Below, piece after piece: positions 15,801-25,900 of a stretch of 64,000 nucleotides of DNA. The notes under the pieces are model-generated. The model saw nothing but the letters and a program-made list of their open reading frames with translations, did not search any database and was not told the origin of the DNA. Where the stretch lies: contig OX387608.1 of assembly GCA_947568835.1 (NCBI GenBank), forward strand, positions 18,696,535 through 18,760,534, read 5' to 3'. The position numbers and the translations under genes are program-made. Source of the DNA: Protonemura montana (taxonomy: Eukaryota > Arthropoda > Insecta > Plecoptera > Nemouridae). How positions within the stretch are numbered: position 1 is the stretch's first letter; each line of letters opens with the position of its first letter.

Positions 15801-16883
15801 TGTTTTTGAAATTGTCATCGTGGTCACTTTGGAATTCACAGAGTTTCCACAATGCAGTGACCCTAAGTGACATAAGCGGCAAATTTCAAATAAAATAAAT
15901 GGGGGTAAAGTATGGTATTGCATGGTAGGCTTTACATTTAAACCAAAATGCCCAGTCCCTCAAAATCTTAAGCGGCCGTTAGGCAGCGGGTAATGCAAGT
16001 TTGACATATCATTGCTGTATTGTTATTGCTGATCATTGCTGAATTCAGCTATAGCAGCGCTACTATATCTATATATACTATCTTCTTTCTGTTGTTAGCT
16101 TTAACTGTCAAGTATTTGACATATCATAGCTGTATTGTTATTGCTGATCATTGCTGAATTCAGCTATAGCAGCGCTACTATATCTATATATACTATCTTC
16201 TTTCTGTTGTTAGCTTTAACTGTCAAGTATTTAACATATCATAGCTGTATTGTTATTGCTGATCATTGCTGAATTCAGCTATAGCAGCGCTACTTTATCT
16301 ATATATACTATCTTCTTTCTGTTGTTAGCTTTAACTGTCAAGTATTTGACATATCATAGCTGTATTGTTATTGCTGATCATTGCTGAATTCAGCTATAGC
16401 AGCACTACTATATCTATATATACTATCTTCTTTCTGTTGTTAGCTTTAACTGTGAAGATTATCAAAAAATTACAGTTGCATTTTGCCAAAGAACTGATAA
16501 AGTTTATCTGAAAGTTTTGTGATAAAGTTTGGGCCAGTTATGAGATAAAAAAAGGTTTTATCTCAATTACATCTGAAAATCAGAAAAGCACATAATGTTA
16601 ACTCCTGATCTTTAAGACTTGCTACTCGTTCTAAAAGATGAAAAAATGCTTTTTATAAATGCGTCTAGTAGCAATATGAAGCCTCTCAGAAATGTTTGGG
16701 TTTGACAGTAACAGTTGTATTTGTTTTCCAGTCTGGCAGATGAAGTTGGAGATCTTCTTCCGTTGGTGGAATCTTGTTCTTCGCTGAAGAAGCTGGGCCT
16801 GGCTGCTTGTCGTGGAACTAATGATGCAGACCTCCTGCAGTTGGTCCAAAGTGCATCCTCCCTACAACAGCTGGACTTGACAG
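9586..16883 (+). CDS. FBXL4: FBXL4-like F-box/LRR gene, partial (four exons seen)
   Basis: FBXL4 is the substrate receptor of a mitochondrial SCF ubiquitin ligase that restrains mitophagy. Exons 9586-9849, 9942-10035 and 10247-10460 follow the FBXL4 N-terminal discoidin-like region: FVNEILLCSSQYGNSSSISF, RTYGPWWDMAPSAS and VYETYNPGSVVRIWACPYAA align with the family's [34 protein letters not shown] and [20 protein letters not shown]. Exon 16732-16883 matches the penultimate LRRs. The roughly 350 residues between (F-box, most LRRs) are not visible in 10461-16731, which is filled with repeats. The last exon would lie beyond the 12-kb satellite. The gene may be disrupted, rearranged or mis-assembled. 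Confidence 0.75.
9942..10035 (+). CDS. FBXL4: FBXL4-like exon 2
   Basis: Acceptor CTTCTAG, donor GTAG|GTAAGC. Encodes RTYGPWWDMAPSASKPIQTQ then NLARIQAKDFV. RTYG-WWD is a family hallmark. Confidence 0.8.
10247..10460 (+). CDS. FBXL4: FBXL4-like exon 3
   Basis: Acceptor GTTTGTTAG, donor ACAAG|GTAGAA. Encodes SLELAVFPSEVSVYETYNPG, SVVRIWACPYAANISQDIRW and ends NIPFPTR, as in the family's INFPTNLIRLE. Phase 1 in, phase 2 out. Confidence 0.8.
10510..10932 (+). repeat. Tandem array of eight tRNA-like 52-bp units
   Basis: Each unit holds TAGCTCAATTGGTTAGAGC, a perfect match to the Pol III A-box consensus (TRGCNNARYNGG), then ACCCGCGACAGGTGGAGATC and GGGGTCCAAG. In two copies the last part is GGGGTTCGAGT, close to a B box. 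It is a tRNA shrunk to its promoter halves and repeated, perhaps a SINE head. It lies in the FBXL4 intron, same strand. It is not a functional tRNA gene, as no anticodon arm or acceptor pairing is apparent. Confidence 0.8.
10893..11099 (-). other. Unassigned open segment
   Basis: Minus-strand open frame translating to RDLRVRIPRLNLHPYNNTYQ and DIIIKPYENLLNLVISLVNE. The composition looks protein-like, but no family is recognised and no splice sites are convincing. It overlaps the tRNA-like array end. It could be a fossil of a transposon frame. Confidence 0.25.
11110..12580. repeat. Dispersed repeat family X, copy 1
   Basis: Shares long diverged stretches with 55190-56160: the CTTCTAGCCATGTGCGTC region, the CTCTCCCAATTA region, the arginine-rich GAGTCACGAG/GAGGGAGC region and the CCGCACCCTACCC..GACGACATTG region. 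It contains a local tandem repeat of about 106 bp (2.5 copies, 11315-11560). The class is unknown; open frames here are short and arginine-rich. Confidence 0.5.
12585..13013 (-). mobile_element. hAT-like transposase fragment
   Basis: A 142-codon minus-strand frame containing KVFSKAPSRINTYRNLLPGV and ITRWGSWIEAAILYCDHFEE followed by a helical stretch ending in GKIKLLETI. This block (PSR..., TRWGTW-EAA-YY, I--LE) is common in hAT-derived proteins of invertebrates, related to CGGBP1-like proteins. Only this central piece is seen; no BED finger or DDE end is nearby. Confidence 0.5.
13014..15999. other. Non-coding DNA, nothing firm
   Basis: AT-rich, with no FBXL4 exons found although F-box exons are expected between 10.5 and 16.7 kb. 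A short triplet of GCCCCTGTTA/GGCCTCTGTTA repeats lies at 14570-14615. Confidence 0.4.
16000..16455. repeat. 115-bp tandem repeat, about four copies
   Basis: The unit starts near TTTGACATATCATAGCTGTA (repeats at about 16000, 16115, 16230 and 16345) and ends TAGCTTTAACTGTCAAGTA. Copies differ by only one to three bases, so the expansion is recent. Confidence 0.9.
16732..16883 (+). CDS. FBXL4: FBXL4-like LRR exon
   Basis: Acceptor TTGTTTTCCAG (16721-16731), donor ACAG|GTATCA. Encodes SCSSLKKLGLAACRGTNDAD and LLQLVQSASSLQQLDLTG, matching the FBXL4 stretch [20 protein letters not shown]...RLQQLDILG. Two leucine-rich repeats are visible. Enters phase 2, leaves phase 1 into the satellite-filled intron. 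Confidence 0.65.
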
Positions 16884-16904
16884 GTATCAATGGTAGGGGT
16901 AAGT

Positions 16905-19900
16905 GTAAGCCAATCCAAGCCAATCCTAGCCAATCCTAGCCAATCCTAGCCAAGCCAAGCCAATCCTAGCCAAGCCAAGCCAAGCCAAGCCAAGCCAAGC
17001 CAAGCCAAGCCAATCCTAGCCAAGCCTAGCCAAGCCAAGCCAATCCTAGCCAATCCTAGCCAAGCCAAGCCAAGCCAAGCCAATCCTAGCCAAGCCAAGC
17101 CAATCCTAGCCAAGCCAAGCCAAGCCAAGCCAAGCCAAGCCAAGCCAAGCCAAGCCAATCCTAGCCAAGCCTAGCCAAGCCAAGCCAATCCTAGCCAAGC
17201 CTAGCCAATCCAAGCCAAGCCAAGCCAAGCCAAGCCAAGCCAATCCTAGCCAAGCCAAGCCAAGCCAAGCCAAGCCAAGCCAATCCTAGGCAAGCCAAGC
17301 CAATCCTAGCCAAGCCTAGCCAAGCCAAGCCAATCCTAGCCAAGCCTAGCCAATCCAAGCCAAGCCAAGCCAAGCCAAGCCAAGCCAAGCCAATCCTAGC
17401 CAAGCCAAGCCAAGCCAAGCCAAGCCAAGCCAAGCCAAGCCAAGCCAATCCTAGCCAAGCCAAGCCAATCCTAGCCAATCCTAGCCAAGCCAAGCCAAGC
17501 CAAGCCAATCCTAGCCAAGCCTAGCCAAGCCAAGCCAAGCCAAGCCAATCCTAGCCAAGCCAAGCCAATCCTAGCCAATCCTAGCCAAGCCAAGCCAAGC
17601 CAATCCTAGCCAAGCCAAGCCAATCCTAGCCAAGCCAATCCTAGCCAAGCCAAGCCAATCCTAGCCAAGCCAAGCCAATCCTAGCCAGGTCATGCCAAGC
17701 CAAGCCAAGCCAATCCTAGGCAAGCCAATCCTAGCCAAGCCAAGCCAATCCTAGCCAAGTCGAGCCAATGCTAGCCAAGCCAAGCCAAGCCAATCCTAGC
17801 CAATCCTAGCCAAGCCAAGCCAAGCCAAGCCAAGCCTAGCCAAGCCAAGCCAAGCCAAGCCAAGCCTAGCCAAGCCTAGCCAATCCTAGCCAAGCCAAGC
17901 CAATCCTAGCCAAGTCAAGCCAAGCCAAGTCAAGCCAAGCCAATCCTAGCCAAGCCAAGCCAAGTCAATCCTAGCCAAGTCAAGCCAAGCCTAGCCAAGC
18001 CAAGCCAAGCCAAGCCAAGCTAATCCTAGCCAAGTCAAGCCAAGCCTAGCCAAGCCAAGCTAAGCCAATCCAAGCCAAGCCAATCCTAGCCAAGTCAAGC
18101 CAAGCCTAGCCAAGCCAAGCCAAGCCAAGCCAAGCCAAGCCAATCCTAGCCAAGCCAAGCCAAGCCAAGCCAATCCTAGCCAAGCCAAGCCAAGCCAAGC
18201 CAAGCTAATCCTAGCCAAGCCTAGCCAAGCCAAGCCAAGCCAAGCCAATCCTAGCCAAGCCAAGCCAAGCCAATCCAAGCCAAGCCAATCCTAGCCAAGC
18301 CAAGCCAATCCTAGCCAATCCAAGCCAAGCCAATCCAAGCCAAGCCAATCCTAGCCAAGCCAAGCCAAGCCAATCCTAGCCAAGCCAATCCTAGCCAAGT
18401 CAAGCCAAGCCAAGCCAAGCCAAGCCAATCCTAGCCAAGTCAAGCCAAGCCTAGCCAAGCCAAGCCAAGCCAATCCAAGCCAAGCCTAGCCCAGCCAAGC
18501 CAAGCCAATCCTAGCCTAGCCAAGCCAATCCTAGCCAAGCCAAGCCTAGCCAAGCCAAGTCAAGCCAAGACAAGCCAAGCCAAGCCAATCCTAGCCAAGC
18601 CAAGCCAATCCTAGCCAGGTCATGCCAAGCCAAGCCAATCCTAGCCAAGCCAAGCCAATCCAAGCCAAGCCAATCCTAGGCAAGCCAATCCTAGCCAAGC
18701 CAAGCCAATCCTAGCCAAGTCAAGCCAATTCTAGCCAAGCCAAGCCAAGTCAAGCCAAGCCAATCCTAGCCAAGTCAAGCCAATGCTAGCCAAGCCAAGC
18801 CAAGCCAAGCCAATCCAAGCCAAGCCAATCCTAGCCAAGTCAAGCCAAGCCTAGCCAAGCCAAGCCAATCCTAGCCAAGTCAAGCCAAGCCAAGCCAATC
18901 CTAGCCAAGCCAATCCTAGCCTAGCCAAGCCAATCCTAGCCAAGCCAAGCCTAGCCAAGCCAAGTCGAGCCAAGACAAGCCAAGCCAAGCCAAGCCAAGC
19001 CTAGCCAAGCCAAGCCAAGCCAATCCTAGCCAAGCCAAGCCAATCCTAGCCAAGCCAAGCCAATCCTAGCCAGGTCATGCCAAGCCAAGCCAAGCCAATC
19101 CTAGCCAAGCGAAGCCAATCCAAGCCAAGCCAATCCTAGGCAAGCCAATCCTAGCCAAGCCAAGCCAATCCTAGCCAAGTCAAGCCAATTCTAGCCAAGC
19201 CAAGCCAAGTCAAGCCAAGCCAATCCTAGCCAAGTCAAGCCAATGCTAGCCAAGCCAAGCCAAGCCAAGCCAATCCAAGCCAAGCCAATCCTAGCCAAGT
19301 CAAGCCAATCCTAGCCAAGCCAAGCCAATCCTAGCCAAGCCAATCCTAGCCAAGTCAAGCCAAGCATAGCCAAGCCAAGCCAATCCTAGCCAAGTCAAGC
19401 CAAGCCAAGTCAAGCCAAGCCAATCCTAGCCAAGCCAAGCCAAGCCAAGCCAATCCTAGCCAATCCTAGCCAAGCCAAGCCAAGCCAAGCCAATCCTAGC
19501 CAAGCCAAGCCAATCCAAGCCAAGCCAATCCTAGCCAAGCCAAGCCAATCCAAGCCAAGCCAATCCTAGCCAAGTCAAGCCAATTCTAGCCAAGCCAAGC
19601 CAAGTCAAGCCAAGCCAATCCTAGCCAAGTCAAGCCAATGCTAGCCAAGCCAAGCCAAGCCAAGCCAATCCAAGCCAAGCCAATCCTAGCCAAGTCAAGC
19701 CAAGCCTAGCCAAGCCAAGCCAATCCTAGCCAAGTCAAGCCAAGCCAAGTCAAGCCAATCCTAGCCAAGCCAAGCCAATCCTAGCCAAGCCAATCCTAGC
19801 CAAGTCAAGCCAAGCATAGCCAAGCCAAGCCAATCCTAGCCAAGTCAAGCCAAGCCAAGTCAAGCCAAGCCAATCCTAGCCAAGCCAAGCCAAGCCAAGC

Positions 19901-22900
19901 CAATCCTAGCCAATCCTAGCCAAGCCAAGCCAAGCCAAGCCAAGCCAAGCCAATCCAAGCCAAGCCTAGCCAAGCCAAGCCAAGCCAAGCCAATCCTAGC
20001 CAAGCCAATCCTAGCCTAGCCAAGCCAATCCTAGCCAAGCCAAGCCTAGCCAAGCCAAGTCAAGCTAATCCTAGCCAGGTCATGCCAAGCCAAGCCAAGC
20101 CAATCCTAGCCAAGCCAAGCCAAGCCAAGCCTAGCCAAGCCAAGCCAAGCCAAGCCAATCCTAGCCAAGCCAAGCCAATCCAAGCCAAGCCAATCCTAGG
20201 CAAGCCAATCCTAGCCAAGCCAAGCCAATCCTAGCCAAGCCAAGCCAAGCCAAGCCAAGCCAATCCTAGCCTAGCCAAGCCAAGCCAAGCCAATCCTAGC
20301 CTAGCCAATCCTAGCCAAGCCAAGCCAAGCCAAGCCAATCCAAGCCAAGCCAATCCTAGCCAAGCCAAGCCAAGCCAAGCCAAGCCAAGCCAAGCCAATC
20401 CTAGCCAAGCCAAGCCAAGCCAAGCCAATCCTAGCCTAGCCAATCCTAGCCAAGCCAAGCCAAGCCAATCCTAGCCAAGCCAAGCCAAGCCAATCCTAGC
20501 CAAGCCAAGCCAATCCTAGCCAAGCCAAGCCAATCCTAGCCAAGCCAAGCCAATCCTAGCCAATCCTAGCCAAGCCAAGCCAAGCCAAGCCAATCCTAGC
20601 CTAGCCAATCCTAGCCAAGCCAAGCCAAGCCAATCCTAGCCAAGCCAAGCCAATCCTAGCCAAGCCAAACCAATCCTAGCCAAGCTAAGCCAAGCCAAGC
20701 CAATCCTAGCCAATCCTAGCCAAGCCAAGCCAAGCCAAGCCAATCCTAGCCAAGCCTAGCCAAGCCAAGCCAAGCCAAGCCAATCCTAGCCTAGCCAATC
20801 CTAGCCAAGCCAAGCCAAGCCAATCCTAGCCTAGCCAATCCTAGCCAAGCCAATCCAAGCCAAGCCAAGCCAAGCCAAGCCAATCCTAGCCTAGCCAAGC
20901 CAATCCTAGCCAAGCCAAGCCTAGCCAAGCCAAGTCAAGCCAAGACAAGCCAGGTCATGCCAAGCCAAGCCAAGCCAATCCTAGCCAAGCCAAGCCAATC
21001 CAAGCTAAGCCAATCCTAGGCAAGCCAATCCTAGCCAAGCCAAGCCAATCCTAGCCAAGTCAAGCCAATTCTAGCCAAGCCAAGCCAAGTCAAGCCAAGC
21101 CAATCCTAGCCAAGTCAAGCCAATGCTAGCCAAGCCAAGCCAAGCCAAGCCAATCCAAGCCAAGCCAATCCTAGCCAAGTCAAGCCAAGCCTAGCCAAGC
21201 CAAGCCAATCCTAGCCAAGTCAAGCCAAGCCAAGTCAAGCCAATCCTAGCCAAGCCAAGCCAATCCTAGCCAAGCCAATCCTAGCCAAGTCAAGCCAAGC
21301 ATAGCCAAGCCAAGCCAATCCTAGCCAAGTCAAGCCAAGCCAAGTCAAGCCAAGCCAATCCTAGCCAAGCCAAGCCAAGCCAAGCCAATCCTAGCCAATC
21401 CTAGCCAAGCCAAGCCAAGCCAAGCCAATCCTAGCCAAGCCAAGCCAAGCCAAGCCAAGCCAATCCAAGCCAAGCCTAGCCAAGCCAAGCCAAGCCAAGC
21501 CAATCCTAGCCAAGCCAATCCTAGCCTAGCCAAGCCAATCCTAGCCAAGCCAAGCCTAGCCAAGCCAAGTCAAGCCAATCCTAGCCAGGTCATGCCAAGC
21601 CAAGCCAAGCCAATCCTAGCCAAGTCAAGCCAAGCCTAGCCAAGCCAAGCCAAGCCAAGCCAATCCTAGCCAAGCCAAGCCAATCCAAGCCAAGCCAATC
21701 CTAGGCAAGCCAATCCTAGCCAAGCCAAGCCAATCCTAGCCAAGCCAAGCCAAGCCAATCCAAGCCAAGCCAATCCTAGCCAAGCCAAGCCAAGCCAAGC
21801 CAAGCCAAGCCAATCCTAGCCTAGCCAAGCCAAGCCAATCCTAGCCTAGCCAATCCTAGCCAAGCCAAGCCAAGCCAAGCCAATCCAAGCCAAGCCAAGC
21901 CAATCCAAGCCAAGCCAATCCTAGCCAAGCCAAGCCAAGCCAAGCCAAGCCAAGCCAATCCTAGCCAAGCCAAGCCAAGCCAAGCCAATCCTAGCCTAGC
22001 CAATCCTAGCCAAGCCAAGCCAAGCCAATCCTAGCCAAGCCAAGCCAAGCCAATCCTAGCCAAGCCAAGCCAATCCTAGCCAAGCCAAGCCAATCCTAGC
22101 CAATCCTAGCCAAGCCAAGCCAAGCCAAGCCAATCCTAGCCTAGCTAATCCTAGCCAAGCCAAGCCAAGCCAATCCTAGCCAAGCCAAGCCAATCCTAGC
22201 CAAGCCAAGCCAATCCTAGCCAAGCTAAGCCAAGCCAAGCCAATCCTAGCCAATCCTAGCCAAGCCAAGCCAAGCCAAGCCAATCCTAGCCAAGCCTAGC
22301 CAAGCCAAGCCAAGCCAATCCTAGCCTAGCCAATCCTAGCCAAGCCAAGCCAAGCCAATCCTAGGCAAGCCAAGCCAATCCAAGCCAAGCCAATCCTAGG
22401 CAAGCCAATCCTAGCCAAGCCAAGCCAATCCTAGCCAAGTCAAGCCAATTCTAGCCAAGCCAAGCCAAGTCAAGCCAAGCCAAGCCAATCCTAGCCAAGT
22501 CAAGCCAATCCTAGCCAAGCCAAGCCAAGCCAAGCCAAGCCAATCCTAGCCAAGCCAAGCCAAGTCAAGCCAAGCCAATCCTAGCCAAGTCAAGCCAATC
22601 CTAGCCAAGCCAAGCCAATCCTAGCCAAGCCAAGCCAAGCCAATCCTAGCCTAGCCAATCCTAGCCAAGCCAAGCCATTCCAAGCCAAGCCAAGCCAATC
22701 CTAGCCTAGCCAAGCCAATCCTAGCCAAGCCTATCCTAGCCAAGCCAAGCCATTCCAAGCCAAGCCAAGCCAATCCTAGCCTAGCCAAGCCAATCCAAGC
22801 CAAGCCAAGCCAATCCTAGCCAAGCCAATCCTAGCCAAGTCAAGCCAATCCAAGCCAAGCCAAGCCAATCCTAGCCAAGTCAAGCCAAGCCAAGCCAAGC

Positions 22901-25900
22901 CAATCCAAGCCAAGCCTAGCCAAGCCAAGCCAAGCCAATCCTAGCCTAGCCAAGCCAATCCTAGCCAAGCCAAGCCAAGCCAATCCTATCCAGGTCATGC
23001 CAAGCCAAGCCAAGCCAATCCTAGCCAAGTCAAGCCAAGCCTAGCCAAGCCAAGCCAAGCCAATCCTAGCCAAGCCAAGCCAATCCAAGCCAAGCCAATC
23101 CTAGGCAAGCCAATCCTAGCCAAGCCAAGCCAATCCTAGCCAAGCCAAGCCAAGCCAAGCCAAGCCTAGCCAATCCTAGCTAAGCCAAGCCAAGCCAAGT
23201 CAAGCCAAGTCAATCCAAGCCAATCCAAGCCAAGCCTAGCCAAGCCAATCCAAGCCAAGCCAATCCTAGCCAAGCCAAGCCAAGCCAATCCTAGCCAAGC
23301 CAAGCTAAGCCAAGCCAATCCTAGCCAATCCTAGCCAAGCCAAGCCAATCCTAGCCAAGCCAAGCCAATCCTAGCCAAGCCAAGCCAAGCCAATCCTAGC
23401 CAGGTCATGCCAAGCCAAGCCAATCCTAGCCAAGTCAAGCCAAGCCAAGCCAATCCAAGCCAATCCTAGCCAAGCTAAGCCAAGCCAAGCCCAGCCAAGC
23501 CTAGCCAAGCCTAGCCAAGCCAAGCCAATCCTAGCCAATCCTAGCCAAGCCAAGCCAAGCCAAGCCAATCCTAGCCTAGCCAATCCTAGCCAAGCCAAGC
23601 CAAGCCAATCCTAGCCAAGCCAAGCCAATCCTAGCCAAGCCAAGCCAAGCCAATCCTAGCCAAGCTAAGCCAAGCCAAGCCAAGCCCAGCCAAGCCTAGC
23701 CAAGCCAAGCCAAGCCAATCCTAGCCAATCCTAGCCAAGCCAAGCCAAGCCAAGCCAATCCTAGCCTAGCCAATCCTAGCCAAGCCAAGCCAATCCTAGC
23801 CAAGCCAAGCCAATCCTAGGCAAGCCAAGCCAATCCAAGCCAAGCCAAGCCAAGCCAATCCTAGCCAAGCCAATCCTAGCCTAGCCAAGCCAATCCTAGC
23901 CAAGCCAAGCCTAGCCAAGCCAAGTCAAGCTAATCCTAGCCAGGTCATGCCAAGCCAAGCCAAGCCAATCCTAGCCAAGCCAAGCCAAGCCAAGCCTAGC
24001 CAAGCCAAGCCAAGCCAAGCCAATCCTAGCCAAGCCAAGCCAATCCAAGCCAAGCCAATCCTAGGCAAGCCAATCCTAGCCAAGCCAAGCCAATCCTAGC
24101 CAAGCCAAGCCAAGCCAAGCCAAGCCAATCCTAGCCTAGCCAAGCCAAGCCAAGCCAATCCTAGCCTAGCCAATCCTAGCCAAGCCAAGCCAAGCCAAGC
24201 CAATCCAAGCCAAGCCAATCCTAGCCAAGCCAAGCCAAGCCAAGCCAAGCCAAGCCAAGCCAATCCTAGCCAAGCCAAGCCAAGCCAAGCCAATCCTAGC
24301 CTAGCCAATCCTAGCCAAGCCAAGCCAAGCCAATCCTAGCCAAGCCAAGCCAAGCCAATCCTAGCCAAGCCAAGCCAATCCTAGCCAAGCCAAGCCAATC
24401 CTAGCCAAGCCAAGCCAATCCTAGCCAATCCTAGCCAAGCCAAGCCAAGCCAAGCCAATCCTAGCCTAGCCAATCCTAGCCAAGCCAAGCCAAGCCAATC
24501 CTAGCCAAGCCAAGCCAATCCTAGCCAAGCCAAACCAATCCTAGCCAAGCTAAGCCAAGCCAAGCCAATCCTAGCCAATCCTAGCCAAGCCAAGCCAAGC
24601 CAAGCCAATCCTAGCCAAGCCTAGCCAAGCCAAGCCAAGCCAAGCCAATCCTAGCCTAGCCAATCCTAGCCAAGCCAAGCCAAGCCAATCCTAGCCTAGC
24701 CAATCCTAGCCAAGCCAATCCAAGCCAAGCCAAGCCAAGCCAAGCCAATCCTAGCCTAGCCAAGCCAATCCTAGCCAAGCCAAGCCTAGCCAAGCCAAGT
24801 CAAGCCAAGACAAGCCAGGTCATGCCAAGCCAAGCCAAGCCAATCCTAGCCAAGCCAAGCCAATCCAAGCTAAGCCAATCCTAGGCAAGCCAATCCTAGC
24901 CAAGCCAAGCCAATCCTAGCCAAGTCAAGCCAATTCTAGCCAAGCCAAGCCAAGTCAAGCCAAGCCAATCCTAGCCAAGTCAAGCCAATGCTAGCCAAGC
25001 CAAGCCAAGCCAAGCCAATCCAAGCCAAGCCAATCCTAGCCAAGTCAAGCCAAGCCTAGCCAAGCCAAGCCAATCCTAGCCAAGTCAAGCCAAGCCAAGT
25101 CAAGCCAATCCTAGCCAAGCCAAGCCAATCCTAGCCAAGCCAATCCTAGCCAAGTCAAGCCAAGCATAGCCAAGCCAAGCCAATCCTAGCCAAGTCAAGC
25201 CAAGCCAAGTCAAGCCAAGCCAATCCTAGCCAAGCCAAGCCAAGCCAAGCCAATCCTAGCCAATCCTAGCCAAGCCAAGCCAAGCCAAGCCAATCCTAGC
25301 CAAGCCAAGCCAAGCCAAGCCAAGCCAATCCAAGCCAAGCCTAGCCAAGCCAAGCCAAGCCAAGCCAATCCTAGCCAAGCCAATCCTAGCCTAGCCAAGC
25401 CAATCCTAGCCAAGCCAAGCCTAGCCAAGCCAAGTCAAGCCAATCCTAGCCAGGTCATGCCAAGCCAAGCCAAGCCAATCCTAGCCAAGTCAAGCCAAGC
25501 CTAGCCAAGCCAAGCCAAGCCAAGCCAATCCTAGCCAAGCCAAGCCAATCCAAGCCAAGCCAATCCTAGGCAAGCCAATCCTAGCCAAGCCAAGCCAATC
25601 CTAGCCAAGCCAAGCCAAGCCAATCCAAGCCAAGCCAATCCTAGCCAAGCCAAGCCAAGCCAAGCCAAGCCAAGCCAATCCTAGCCTAGCCAAGCCAAGC
25701 CAATCCTAGCCTAGCCAATCCTAGCCAAGCCAAGCCAAGCCAAGCCAATCCAAGCCAAGCCAAGCCAATCCAAGCCAAGCCAATCCTAGCCAAGCCAAGC
25801 CAAGCCAAGCCAAGCCAAGCCAATCCTAGCCAAGCCAAGCCAAGCCAAGCCAATCCTAGCCTAGCCAATCCTAGCCAAGCCAAGCCAAGCCAATCCTAGC

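Noticed and set aside
16000-16455. CRISPR-like array
   Set aside because: The whole 115-bp unit is repeated with no unique spacers, and the genome is eukaryotic.
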